A DNA stretch of 64,000 nucleotides from Chloracidobacterium sp. (lineage in GTDB: Bacteria > Acidobacteriota > Blastocatellia > Pyrinomonadales > Pyrinomonadaceae). The notes below the pieces were generated by a model. The model saw only the letters and a program-made list of their open reading frames with translations, made no database searches and was not told the origin of the DNA. Positions within the stretch are counted from its first letter, which is position 1, and every line of letters begins with the position of its first letter. Where the stretch lies: the NCBI GenBank assembly GCA_016712045.1, contig JADJRV010000039.1, forward strand, positions 87,367 to 151,366, read 5' to 3'. Shown piece after piece: positions 9,703 to 18,079 of the stretch. Position numbers and translations under genes: made by a program.

Positions 9703-9753
9703 GCCACAGAGGACACTGAGTTAATTCTAGGAGCACTCTGTGTCCTCTGTGGC
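9703..9753. repeat. GCCACAGAGGACAC dyad repeat between convergent genes
   Basis: The arms at 9703-9720 and 9736-9753 are inverted copies with 17 of 18 bases matching and a 15-base loop. It lies exactly between the convergent E1 and winged-helix genes and includes the first base of the latter's stop codon. It could serve as a two-way terminator, though it has no run of T. It looks like a member of a dispersed repeat family. Confidence 0.7.
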
Positions 9754-10553
9754 TAAAACTCTTTTAGTTTATAGACTCCCGTAGCCAGACGCTCGGCAAA
9801 ACCCTCATCAACAAGTTCGTGGTTTGCCTTGCCTGATTCCCATCTGTAAAACCCAAATTTACCCGACAGGTCACCAAGCAGCGTCATGCCGCATGCTTGT
9901 AGATAGGTGCGGGCGAGTTCGCGGACGGCGTTTTCTCGTTTCATCTTGATCTGCATTTGCTCGGGGAAGCGCGCTTCTGCAAGTGTCCAGATGTAGGTAA
10001 ATTTTGGTACGTAGAGAGCCTCTTGCGGGACGACCTTCATACGTTTTTGGAGTTCATCGATGGCGTTGGTAAGGTCTTTTTTGTCTTTGAAACCGCACTC
10101 TTCGCGCAGGTCGGAGGTCGCCATTTCCCATTCTTTTCGGAGCACTTTCAGTACCGTCTGAGCATTTTTTGTCAGGATGCCGCTCTCACCTTTTTTCGAG
10201 CAGCCCCAAATGGCATTAAAAACCGGGATCATTCGGGGGGCTAGGAACCAGGATTTCCCCTTGATCAGTTTGGCGTAATAGACGTTGCCGCGGGCCATGA
10301 TCTCGTCTTTTAGCACCCACGCTCGGCTGGCTTCGTGGTCTTTTTGCACATTTCGCGGCATATGAGCATCGCGGCGGCCGCAGACGGCGATGTAGATCGA
10401 CGGCAGATCTGTGCGGGCGTCGGTCAGCCCGAGCGAAAACCCGAGATCCTCGATCATCGCCTCGGCCTCTGCGGCGGAGTCGATCTTGAGCTGATCCTCA
10501 CGCCGCCATTTGCGGTCACGATATTGTTCGATCTCGTCGGGCAAAATTTTCAT
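9753..10553 (-). CDS. winged-helix protein, possibly AlkZ/YcaQ-related
   Basis: This 266-residue protein is probably cytoplasmic: it has no signal peptide and no membrane segment. The order of motifs resembles small proteins annotated as AlkZ-related, the YcaQ DNA glycosylase group: an IEDLGFSLGL block, SIYIAVCGRRD, WVLKDEIM, then GNVYYAKLIKGKSWFL. Helical segments that could form winged helices follow (LKVLRKEWEMATSDLRE). I recall this resemblance from family knowledge and cannot test it here. If it is correct, the role would be DNA-base repair or DNA binding. It stands alone between two repeats. Confidence 0.55.
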   Translation of the reverse strand: MKILPDEIEQYRDRKWRREDQLKIDSAAEAEAMIEDLGFSLGLTDARTDLPSIYIAVCGRRDAHMPRNVQKDHEASRAWVLKDEIMARGNVYYAKLIKGKSWFLAPRMIPVFNAIWGCSKKGESGILTKNAQTVLKVLRKEWEMATSDLREECGFKDKKDLTNAIDELQKRMKVVPQEALYVPKFTYIWTLAEARFPEQMQIKMKRENAVRELARTYLQACGMTLLGDLSGKFGFYRWESGKANHELVDEGFAERLATGVYKLKEF

Positions 10554-10556
10554 TAG

Positions 10557-10593
10557 CCGCAGATTATCGCAGATAGACGCAGATAAAAAGCGG
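10557..10593. repeat. CGCAGAT-type interspersed repeat
   Basis: Three spaced CGCAGAT(A/T) words lie directly upstream of the winged-helix gene start. They share words with 1119-1141 and 41410-41528. Confidence 0.5.
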
Positions 10594-10604
10594 ACAAAAT
10601 AAAA

Positions 10605-10631
10605 AATGAGCGGCCGTTATGACCGCTCATT
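10605..10631 (-). terminator. rho-independent terminator of glycine-zipper gene
   Basis: AATGAGCGG (10605-10613) pairs with CCGCTCATT (10623-10631). On the minus strand the stem is followed by a TTTTTTATTTT run. It lies 25 bases past the stop of the minus-strand glycine-zipper gene. Confidence 0.8.
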
Positions 10632-10656
10632 ATTAAGTTTCTAAGTATTGATGGAT

Positions 10657-11940
10657 CTAGCGTGCAGGTGCAGCCGCCTGGATCGAAACGGTCGAGCCTT
10701 TGGTTATCTGCACGTCCTTGCGGTCCTGTATCGCGACCGAACCTGCACCGGCACCGCCACCGATGATGGCACCGATGCCAGACCATTTACCGCCGCCTGC
10801 GATCGCACCGATAATTGCACCGATACCGGCACCGATGCCGCCGCGTTTTGCAGTGTTGTTGGTCTGACTATCGCCTTTGATCGTTCCCTCGTTATCGACC
10901 TTGATGATCTTGCCTGTAGCATCGGTAACGCCGCGGAGCGTTGCGGCAAAATCATACGATTGGCCGTTATTAAGGGTTATCTTTTCAAAATTGAGATTGA
11001 TCGTTGATGCCCCGGTGACCCTGCCCGAGCGGTTGATGCCGGAAACATATCCCTCGATAACGGCTCCGCGATATTCGTCGGGCGACTGTACCTTCATGCG
11101 AAATCGATCGTTGTTTTGCGAGACTTTGCTGTTGATCTCGTTTTCGAGAACGCCGGTTATCATCGTGCCGTCAGCTACCGTGTAGTTGCCGGGTTTTACA
11201 TACACTGCAGACGGACGGCCGTTGTTGCTGCCGTTGTTTGTGTTGCCGTTCGAGCTGTTATTCGAACCGCCGTTTGAAATAGTTCCGTTCTGATCGTTGT
11301 CGGAGTATCCGCCGTTCGGGTCGTAGGTTGTCGTACCGTTACTATTGCTGCCGTTGCCGCTGTTACTGCCGGTGGCCGTGTTATTACCGCCGCCATTTGC
11401 GGGAATGCCGAGCCGTGCGACCGAGTCGGTTTTGTTATAGGTGCTCTCGGCAAAGACGGTCTGGTTGAGATAATCGGTCGTAATGCGGCGTGAAACTTTC
11501 AGGACTTGGCCATTGTCGGTCGAGGTAAATGTGATCGTGTAATCCGTATCGCCGCCGATGCTCGACAGTATGAGCCGGTCGCCCGATAGAGTCGCACGCA
11601 GTCTGATGGTGCGGCCATTGCCGTCGGTTTCGGTCTTGTCACGTCCGTCGGCGGTAAATGTTACGGGCTGAGCTTTGCTTGTAGCAAGTGTGACCTGTGT
11701 TCCACGCAGGTCGATAGCGATCTGGTCCGGTGCGTCGAGTTTGTCGATTAAGTCCTGTTTTTGGTCGTCGGCGACATTTACGTCAGCGACAACGTCATCA
11801 ACACGATCGCTGACGTCTCGGTCGAGGTCGTACGTTCCCGAAATCGCGGCGGTTTTTTGTGCCGAAACGAGCCCTGCTGTTCCAAAAACAATTGCCGTAA
11901 CGAAAGCGATCGTTGCAAACGAATTTCGATATCTGTTCAT
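10657..11940 (-). CDS. secreted glycine-zipper protein with Asn/Gly/Ser-rich linker
   Basis: This is an envelope protein of about 427 residues with no known function. It has a signal peptide (FATIAFVTAIVFGTAGLVSA), then a beta-rich region of about 150 residues. A low-complexity linker made almost only of N, G, S and T follows (about residues 170-245). A second beta-rich domain comes next, and a C-terminal glycine zipper (GGIGAGIGAIIGAIAGG) that may insert in or lie on the outer membrane. ATG 11940 is preferred over the in-frame ATG at 11949, because an AGGA lies at a good distance before it. The linker is unusual and may be glycosylated or act as a spacer; that is a guess. Confidence 0.75.
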   Translation of the reverse strand: MNRYRNSFATIAFVTAIVFGTAGLVSAQKTAAISGTYDLDRDVSDRVDDVVADVNVADDQKQDLIDKLDAPDQIAIDLRGTQVTLATSKAQPVTFTADGRDKTETDGNGRTIRLRATLSGDRLILSSIGGDTDYTITFTSTDNGQVLKVSRRITTDYLNQTVFAESTYNKTDSVARLGIPANGGGNNTATGSNSGNGSNSNGTTTYDPNGGYSDNDQNGTISNGGSNNSSNGNTNNGSNNGRPSAVYVKPGNYTVADGTMITGVLENEINSKVSQNNDRFRMKVQSPDEYRGAVIEGYVSGINRSGRVTGASTINLNFEKITLNNGQSYDFAATLRGVTDATGKIIKVDNEGTIKGDSQTNNTAKRGGIGAGIGAIIGAIAGGGKWSGIGAIIGGGAGAGSVAIQDRKDVQITKGSTVSIQAAAPAR

Positions 11941-11970
11941 AATTGCCATCCTAAAAAGTTGTCAGGTTTC

Positions 11971-11984
11971 GGGCACACGTGCCC
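11971..11984. promoter_or_regulatory. GGGCAC-AC-GTGCCC dyad in divergent spacer
   Basis: A perfect 6-bp inverted repeat lies in the 145-base spacer between the divergent glycine-zipper and OsmC genes. It could be an operator or a fragment of a repeat. No regulator is adjacent. Confidence 0.25.
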
Positions 11985-12085
11985 CTACGCGCCTTTTGAA
12001 GCATTTTTCGTGCCAATGGTTGTTTCGAATGCAATTGACGATTCATAGACTATGTTAAAATCGCGACTATAAGGAGAAATATACT

Positions 12086-12523
12086 ATGTCCGGCAATACT
12101 AACAAAGCAAATATTAAATACGCGGGTGACGGTTTTTTTATCGGAATACCGCCGAGCGGCCACGCCCAAATTATGGATTCTAAAGGAGATAGACACGCTG
12201 CACCGACGCCTATGGAGATGCTGCTGGTGTCTGTCGCAGCCTGCACGGCAATAGATGTGCAGTCGATCCTCGCAAAAAAACGACAGGATGTGACCGACTA
12301 TAATGTCGAGATCGAGGGAGAGCGGGCGGACGATCATCCGCGTAAATTTATCAAGTTTCACGTCCACCATATCGTGCACGGACGTGGCGTTTCCGACAAA
12401 GCCGTCGCCGACGCCATCAAGCTGTCAGACGATACATACTGCTCCGTCGCGGCGACAGTAAAACCGACCGCTGAGATCACTACGAGCTACGAGATCATCG
12501 AGGTTGCAGAAGCCCGCACGTAG
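12086..12523 (+). CDS. OsmC/Ohr family peroxiredoxin-like protein
   Basis: This 145-residue OsmC-fold protein is expected to reduce organic hydroperoxides through two cysteines. The first lies in VAACTAIDVQ (about residue 53) and the second in DTYCSVAATV (about residue 117), at the normal spacing. PTPMEMLL and VHHIVHGRGVSD are family blocks. AAGGAG lies 9 bases before the ATG. No thiol reductase gene is next to it. It reads into the HEAT-cyclophilin gene with a spacer of 18 bases. Confidence 0.92.
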   Translation: MSGNTNKANIKYAGDGFFIGIPPSGHAQIMDSKGDRHAAPTPMEMLLVSVAACTAIDVQSILAKKRQDVTDYNVEIEGERADDHPRKFIKFHVHHIVHGRGVSDKAVADAIKLSDDTYCSVAATVKPTAEITTSYEIIEVAEART

Positions 12524-12541
12524 TAAGGGCAATTGTTAAAT

Positions 12542-14803
12542 ATGAAAAAGCTAATTCTGATTGCGGCCGTAGCACTAATACTGAATTCATTTGCGACTGC
12601 ACAAGTGCCCGTCACCACAGGCATTCAGATCCTCAAAGCCGAGGACGCCCGCCGATACGATGCTGCGCTTGAGGGGCTTATGAGATCGCCAAACTCGGCA
12701 GTTCGTATAAGGGCGGCACTTGCGGCCGGGCGGATCGGTGACGAAAAGGCGATCACTGCTTTGGCCGCTTTGCTCGAAAATGACACGAATGATGATGTTA
12801 GGGCGATGGCGGCTTTTGCCCTCGGCGAGATCGAATCGGTCAAAGCTGCGGTTTTGATAATCAAAGCGATCAAGAGTGATACTCGGCCCGGGACACCCGG
12901 CGGCGTACCGACCCTTTCGTTAAAGCCGGCGAACGTTACCGCTAGGCTTATCGAGGCGGCTGGAAAAATTGCGGCGGCTAATGCAAAAGACGAGTCGGCC
13001 AAGGCACTCGGCAAGGTGATCCTTGAGGAGCTGGAAAGAGAGGATACGACAACATTTGGACAAGATCGTACCACGGTGCTTCTCGGATTGACTGCTGTGC
13101 TGCGTGTGCGACCAGAAGGGGGCGAGGTGACGGCGGCAAAGTTTTTGCTGTCAAAAGACAGCCGTATCCGCACGGATGCCGGCAATACGATGGCACGGCT
13201 TCGTGCAAAAAATGCGAGCGCTAACTTACGCGGAATGCTCGATAGCGACAATGAACCGGCGGCGCGTGCCAACGCCGCCCGGGCGCTCGGAGCGGCTGAG
13301 GATAAGACGGCATATGAGCTGCTATTAAAGGCTGCGACCAACGATACCGACAGCCGTGTCCGCATTTCGGCGATCCGTTCGTTGGGCAGTCTGAAAGATG
13401 CCAGGGCCGCTGATAAGCTGATTGAACGTGGGAATTATCTCCTGATCCCGATCCACGGCGATCCGGGACCGATCAAGCCGGGGCAAAATACGGGTAATCT
13501 GAAACCGATCGAGGTACCGATCCCGAAAAGTGAACTGCTTGAGATAGCGACCGTAGTCGGGCGTCTGCTCGCGAATACTGAAAACGCGGCGGCGATAGAA
13601 TTTCTGACAAAGCTAAGGATCGCCGACAAATATCAATCATCCGAAACAGAGATCGCGTTCGCACGCATTGCGCCAAAGGCATATTTGGCCTCGAAACCAC
13701 CGCTCGATGTGTTGTATTCGGATTTTCACGCAGCTTCGGCCTACGGGCAGGGACTCGCGGATATTGCAACGCTAAAGAACGAGGCGATGAATGCTCAGGC
13801 GGGCGAAATTCTGACAAAATTTATTGCCGGAATGGCGACCGGCGTTCGCCCGGCTGATCAGGCAAAGATGCTGAAAGCAATGCCGGATCTAACCGGGGCG
13901 ATGGCCACCTTAAAGCCCGGCAATCTCGACGAGATATTGCGCGGCCAACTCGCAAACAACGACGTATTTATACGAGCCGCCGCCGCCGGTGCTCTCGCCG
14001 ATCTACCGTCAACCAAAGAGAGTGTTAGCGCTTTAAATGACGCATTTTCGAAAGCGACAGTTACCGATAAATTTGAGAACGACGCCCAACTCGCGATCCT
14101 CGACGCGCTCGTAAAGCTCGACAAAAAGGCAGGCGTTGGTTCGTACAGCATCGCTCTCGCGTCGCCGGATTATCTGGTGAGGAAAAAGGCTTTTGAGATA
14201 CTTGCCGACAAAGATCTCGAATCTGCATATCCTGGTATGACGGCAACGGTGGCGAGCGAACGAAAAAACCACAAAGACCAAGTGTTACCATACAAGCCTG
14301 TTTTTGGGACAAAGCTCGGTCAGGTCTTGAATTCAGATCTCGATTATCGCCGCGCATCGTCGCGAAAGAATGGCAGTGTAAAGGCCGTTCTGACTACTGA
14401 AAAGGGCTCGTTCACTATCGTTTTCTATCCTGAGGATGCACCGCTGACGGTGGATAATTGGGTCAAGCTTGCACGAAGCGGTTATTTTAACGGCCTTGAG
14501 GTTCACCGTGTCGTGCCTAATTTTGTGATGCAGGATGGCGACCCACGCGGCGATGGCAACGGCGGCCCGGGCTGGTCGATCCGATGTGAGGTCAACATGC
14601 GCGAATACGATCGCGGTGCCGTCGGCATGGCCCTGTCGGGCAAGGACACGGGCGGCTCGCAGTGGTTCGTCACGCATTCGCCCCAGCCGCACCTCGATGG
14701 CGGCTACACGGTTTTTGGTCATGTGAGCGAGGCGGACATGACGGTCGTGGACAGGATCGTCCGCGGCGATAGGATATTAAAAGTAACGATAATCGGAAAG
14801 TAA
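12542..14803 (+). CDS. HEAT-repeat protein fused to cyclophilin PPIase domain
   Basis: This exported protein of about 753 residues has a signal peptide (MKKLILIAAVALIL, start ATG 12542). A long array of HEAT/PBS-type helical repeats follows over about residues 35-590; examples are RIRAALAAGRIGDEKAITAL and DVRAMAAFALGEIESVKAA. A C-terminal cyclophilin domain covers about 615-750, with LEVHRVVPNFVMQDGD, QWFVTHSPQPHLDGGYTVFG and the active-site Arg. The repeat part probably binds client proteins and the PPIase part speeds their folding in the periplasm; this is inferred from the domains. The frame is intact over its full length. It may be translated with the OsmC gene upstream. Confidence 0.9.
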   Translation: MKKLILIAAVALILNSFATAQVPVTTGIQILKAEDARRYDAALEGLMRSPNSAVRIRAALAAGRIGDEKAITALAALLENDTNDDVRAMAAFALGEIESVKAAVLIIKAIKSDTRPGTPGGVPTLSLKPANVTARLIEAAGKIAAANAKDESAKALGKVILEELEREDTTTFGQDRTTVLLGLTAVLRVRPEGGEVTAAKFLLSKDSRIRTDAGNTMARLRAKNASANLRGMLDSDNEPAARANAARALGAAEDKTAYELLLKAATNDTDSRVRISAIRSLGSLKDARAADKLIERGNYLLIPIHGDPGPIKPGQNTGNLKPIEVPIPKSELLEIATVVGRLLANTENAAAIEFLTKLRIADKYQSSETEIAFARIAPKAYLASKPPLDVLYSDFHAASAYGQGLADIATLKNEAMNAQAGEILTKFIAGMATGVRPADQAKMLKAMPDLTGAMATLKPGNLDEILRGQLANNDVFIRAAAAGALADLPSTKESVSALNDAFSKATVTDKFENDAQLAILDALVKLDKKAGVGSYSIALASPDYLVRKKAFEILADKDLESAYPGMTATVASERKNHKDQVLPYKPVFGTKLGQVLNSDLDYRRASSRKNGSVKAVLTTEKGSFTIVFYPEDAPLTVDNWVKLARSGYFNGLEVHRVVPNFVMQDGDPRGDGNGGPGWSIRCEVNMREYDRGAVGMALSGKDTGGSQWFVTHSPQPHLDGGYTVFGHVSEADMTVVDRIVRGDRILKVTIIGK

Positions 14804-14812
14804 GAACTTTTA

Positions 14813-14878
14813 GCCACGAATTACACGAATAGCACGAATCAGAAAATTCTTATTTGTGTCATTCGTGGTATTCGTGGC
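14813..14878. repeat. GCCACGAATTACACGAAT dyad repeat
   Basis: The arms at 14813-14830 and 14861-14878 are inverted copies with 16 of 18 bases matching. The loop holds further GAAT/ATTC words. It fills the spacer between two genes that run the same way, and spurious start codons for the DUF4112 gene fall inside it. Confidence 0.75.
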
Positions 14879-14889
14879 AAAGACCATTT

Positions 14890-15375
14890 ATGGATAAGCT
14901 TGGGCGAAAGCAGATAGAAGTGGACAAGAAGCTGGACGATCTGTCGTTTTACCTTGACGGGTTGTTCAAGGTTCCCGGTGTCGGGTGGCGGTTTGGGCTT
15001 GATGCCTTGATCGGGCTAATACCGAACGTCGGCGACACGCTCACCTTTTTGCCGTCGATGTACATCTTGGTGGCGGGTGTCCGCTATGGCGTCCCAAAGA
15101 TCACCTTGCTACGAATGGCTTTTAATATCGGGCTGGATTATGTTGTCGGTATGGTTCCGTTTATCGGTGATGCGTTTGATTTTGTGTGGAAAGCTAACCA
15201 GCAAAACATGAACCTCATCCGCACACGGGCCGCCGGGCCTGGTACGGGTACGACGACGAGCGATTATGTATTTGTATTTGGATTGATCGCACTGCTCATA
15301 TTTCTATTGTTCGGTTCGATCATAGCGAGCGGTTTTATCCTCTACTGGGTATTCCTCAGCCGCCCGTTCATATAA
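14890..15375 (+). CDS. DUF4112 domain membrane protein
   Basis: This protein of about 161 residues belongs to the DUF4112 family, which has no known function. Two repeated blocks, GLIPNVGDTLTF and GMVPFIGDAFDF, are the family hallmark. They flank hydrophobic stretches that probably enter the membrane. A strong membrane segment lies near the C-terminus (FVFGLIALLIFLLFGSII). The start is ATG 14890. An upstream in-frame ATG lies inside the neighbouring dyad repeat and is rejected. Confidence 0.88.
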   Translation: MDKLGRKQIEVDKKLDDLSFYLDGLFKVPGVGWRFGLDALIGLIPNVGDTLTFLPSMYILVAGVRYGVPKITLLRMAFNIGLDYVVGMVPFIGDAFDFVWKANQQNMNLIRTRAAGPGTGTTTSDYVFVFGLIALLIFLLFGSIIASGFILYWVFLSRPFI

Positions 15376-15379
15376 ATTA

Positions 15380-15439
15380 GCCACCGATAACACGGATAAG
15401 CACAGATTTTTTATCCGTTCGATCTGTGTTATCAGTGGC
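15380..15439. repeat. GCCACCGATAACACGGAT dyad repeat between convergent genes
   Basis: The arms at 15380-15397 and 15422-15439 match as inverted copies at 16 of 18 bases. The loop holds a CACAGATTTTTTATCCG segment. It sits between the convergent DUF4112 and peroxiredoxin genes, where it could end transcription from both sides. Confidence 0.75.
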
Positions 15440-15449
15440 AGATTTTTCT

Positions 15450-16025
15450 TTACAAATTTTTGTCGCCGGCTTTCCAATCAGCGGCACAAAAGCCACCGGT
15501 TTGCAGGGCTTGGAGCACGCGGAGCGTTTCATCGACCGATCGTCCGATCGCCGGGGTGTTGACGGACGCATGTTGCAGAACGCCATCGGGATCGATGATA
15601 AACAGACCGCGGAGCGAGATGTTGGGCTCCTCGATCAATATGTTGTACTGACGCGACAGTTTGCCGCCGGCGTCGGAGGCGATCGGGAATTTGATCTCGC
15701 CGATACCATTCAACTCTTTTGGCATACGGAGCCACGCACGATGCGAGTGGGCCGAGTCGGTCGAGACACCTAAAACCTCTGTGTTGAGGCTGCTAAATTC
15801 GTCAAACCTCGCCGAAAAATGCGTCAGATCGGTCGAGCAGACGCCGGTAAAATCGAGCGGGTAAAAGAGCAAGATAAGCCATTTGCCCTTGTAATCGGAC
15901 AATTTGACGTTTTCGCCAAGCGTCTCGATATTTTTGGTCGAGGCCATGTTAAAATCCGGTGCCGGCGTGCCCACCTTAGCGATGGCGGGTGTGTTTTCGG
16001 TTGCAGTTCCTGTAGCTGTTGACAT
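15450..16025 (-). CDS. 2-Cys peroxiredoxin (AhpC/Prx1 type)
   Basis: This thiol peroxidase reduces hydrogen peroxide and organic peroxides. The peroxidatic Cys63 lies in PLDFTGVCSTD. The resolving Cys lies near the C-terminus (GGFCAADWKAG, about residue 180), so this is a typical 2-Cys enzyme. The active-site Thr (DFTGVC) and a downstream Arg are present. The N-terminal 20 residues are Thr/Ala-rich and not conserved. At 191 residues its length is normal. No reductase gene is near. An interspersed repeat begins about 75 bases upstream of the start. Confidence 0.93.
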   Translation of the reverse strand: MSTATGTATENTPAIAKVGTPAPDFNMASTKNIETLGENVKLSDYKGKWLILLFYPLDFTGVCSTDLTHFSARFDEFSSLNTEVLGVSTDSAHSHRAWLRMPKELNGIGEIKFPIASDAGGKLSRQYNILIEEPNISLRGLFIIDPDGVLQHASVNTPAIGRSVDETLRVLQALQTGGFCAADWKAGDKNL

Positions 16026-16100
16026 TGATTGAGTATCTCCTTGTATTCGATATGGTATTGGTCAATTCTAACCCAAACGCACGAAAACCCGGAAATTTTG

Positions 16101-16153
16101 TCCATCTTGGTCCGGTCCGGACCAGGTGGACCAAGATGGACCAAGGTGGACCA
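16101..16153. repeat. GGACCA dyad and tandem repeat
   Basis: TCCATCTTGGTCC (16101-16113) and its exact inverse GGACCAAGATGGA (16128-16140) flank a CCGGTCCGGACC core. Further GGACCA words follow in tandem. It lies upstream of the peroxiredoxin gene. Confidence 0.65.
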
Positions 16154-16160
16154 AAAAAAG

Positions 16161-16181
16161 GGCGGGCATCAGATGCCCGCC
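16161..16181 (-). terminator. rho-independent terminator of sigma-factor operon
   Basis: GGCGGGCATC and GATGCCCGCC pair nearly back to back. On the minus strand the stem is followed by CTTTTTTT. It lies 28 bases past the stop of the last gene of the sigma-factor operon. Confidence 0.8.
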
Positions 16182-16208
16182 AAAGTTTCGAGGGTTACTA
16201 GCAAAAAA

Positions 16209-17311
16209 CTATTGCAGAGGTTTTGGTGCAGTTGCCGGTTTAGGTGACGCGGCTGCTTTTTCGGCCTCGGCTTTTTTGGCCTTGGTAACAGCGGCGGGGT
16301 AAGCGGTCACCGCCTCGCCGTATGTGCTATACGTTTTGTAACCGGACGGCGACGGATATGGTTTGTATCCCGCTGGAACGCTGAAAAGCGACGGATCGGG
16401 TTCATTGCGGACGATGTTGGTCAGACGATATGTCTGCTCTCCAAACCGGGGATCGCTGCGTTTTGACATAACCACGAGCTGCAACTCTTTCGAATACCAT
16501 TTTTCATAAACGGTCTCGATAGGACGCTCGTTACCGATGGCTCCGGCCGGGATGGTCGTGACGCTGCGTGTTCCTTCGGCCTCGACGCCCTCGATATTTT
16601 TGCTGCCGAGTTGCTCGGTCTTTGTTTCGTACTTAGACTGACCGGCGACGGATGTCGCAGTGTCAGGGCGCCGGTCAGCGGAGCCATTGGCGTCATTGCC
16701 TTGACCGAGCCGCCAAATAGTGAGCCGTTGACCGTTGTCGTGATGCTGTGGGCGGGCTTAAAACCCTCGGGCGTGACGATGAGCGGGATGGTGATATTTA
16801 GCTCTTCTTTGAGTTTTTTGATGGTCTGTCGCTGTTCGTCGGTGATCTTTGCCGTGTCGGTTAGTTTTAGCTCGACACGCAGTTTTTCGAGAGCTGCTTT
16901 TTGCTCGGTCGTGAGTGACGGGATCTCGATCTTTCGCGGTTCGACCATTGCCAGCGGACGCACGGTTCTCATTGTCGAATCGAGCAACAACCGACCGCCC
17001 AACTGATCCGTTATTGTCACGCCGGGCTCAAAACTGTACGCCGTACCCATAACGCCGCCAGTACCGCCGGCAATTTCACGGCGAAAACGTCCCTCGCCGT
17101 TGCGGTAAAGTTTGGTGGTCGAATTGTGGACTATGCGGTTACCGTCAGACAGCGTCTGGACGCTCTCGCTGACGGCGTCAGCGGAAAATGGCTGGCCTTT
17201 TACGACCTTGTCGCCTGAGACCCAAGTCTCAGCGATCACCTTTGCGTCCTGTTGGGCAAAGGCGGTGGCGCCAAACATGGCGCACAATAAAACAATTGAA
17301 AATATCTTCAT
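16209..17311 (-). CDS. secreted protein of unknown function in sigma-factor operon, one frameshift
   Basis: This exported protein of about 365 residues has the signal peptide MKIFSIVLLCAMFGATAFA. I do not recognise the family. A long helical stretch (about residues 125-170) repeats EQ..ALEKLRVEL and EQRQTIKKLKEEL and may form a coiled coil. A one-base shift near 16660 joins the N-terminal 220 residues to a C-terminal frame with YETKTEQLGSKNIEGVEAEG and FGEQTYRLTNI. An Ala/Lys/Pro tail ends it. It lies downstream of the ECF sigma factor and its membrane partner on the same strand, so it is likely the third gene of that operon and may be a stress-response effector. The function is unknown. Confidence 0.7.
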
Positions 17312-17341
17312 GATCTACTCCTATGATGCAAAATATGCAAT

Positions 17342-18043
17342 TTATTCGACAACGCGCACCGCGCGTGTCACGCCATCTGCTCCAACGAGCAGATCGGCCA
17401 TAACGGTTTCCGAACCGTTCTCAAGCGGGACGTTAACGCCCATGGCAAATAACGCCGAACGCGTCATATTGACGCGGATGACACGTCCGCCGGAAGCCGA
17501 TTCTTCCAGATCGCCGTTGTATGAAACTGGATAAAAATGGCCATCCTCTTCATCGACGGTTCCGGCCTGACGTATGCGGCCCGCCGATCTAGCGGGCGTT
17601 CGAAAAGCAGTCCTTTCGGCTAAAATTTCTGGATTAGACGCACGGCCCGGAGAAGGTTTACCAAAATTCTCTTCCTTAGGAGGAAAGACGGGCCGTGCGG
17701 CAACCGGCATTTCTGCCGGAACTTGTACAACTTCCTGTTTTGCCGCACGGAACTCATTACTATTATTGCTGTAATTAATTTGTATGTATCTATAAGTTCC
17801 AAAAACGGCGGCGATCATTACTAAAACTGAGGCAAAAGCAGCTGCATATTGCGGGACAAAAATTCGTTTTGGTTGGATGGCTACGGCCTGAGCTTTTTCA
17901 TCAGCGATACGCTGCAAAACGCCGGAAAACAGGTCGGGTTTTGCAACGATATCGTCGATCTTGTCTTCCGGCACGGCTGAGTTTACCAGCAATATCTTGC
18001 CGATCGCATCCAGATCTTTTTTATTAAAACGTCGATTGTCCAT
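17342..18043 (-). CDS. membrane-anchored partner of ECF sigma factor (possible anti-sigma factor)
   Basis: This 233-residue protein has a cytoplasmic N-terminal part of about 65 residues, one membrane segment (AAAFASVLVMIAAVFGTY) and an exported C-terminal part of about 150 residues. It lies 36 bases after the sigma-factor gene on the same strand. That order and topology are usual for anti-sigma factors, but I see no HxxxCxxC zinc motif. If it is an anti-sigma factor it is of an atypical, zinc-free kind. The exported part holds ESASGGRVIRVNMTRSALFAMGV, a block I recall only from hypothetical acidobacterial proteins. Confidence 0.65.
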   Translation of the reverse strand: MDNRRFNKKDLDAIGKILLVNSAVPEDKIDDIVAKPDLFSGVLQRIADEKAQAVAIQPKRIFVPQYAAAFASVLVMIAAVFGTYRYIQINYSNNSNEFRAAKQEVVQVPAEMPVAARPVFPPKEENFGKPSPGRASNPEILAERTAFRTPARSAGRIRQAGTVDEEDGHFYPVSYNGDLEESASGGRVIRVNMTRSALFAMGVNVPLENGSETVMADLLVGADGVTRAVRVVE

Positions 18044-18079
18044 CGCTTATAAAAAATGACGAATTTTACGGCTCGCCGG

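Noticed and set aside
15426..15773. 115-residue plus-strand reading frame
   Set aside because: It starts inside a dyad repeat and runs antisense to the peroxiredoxin gene.
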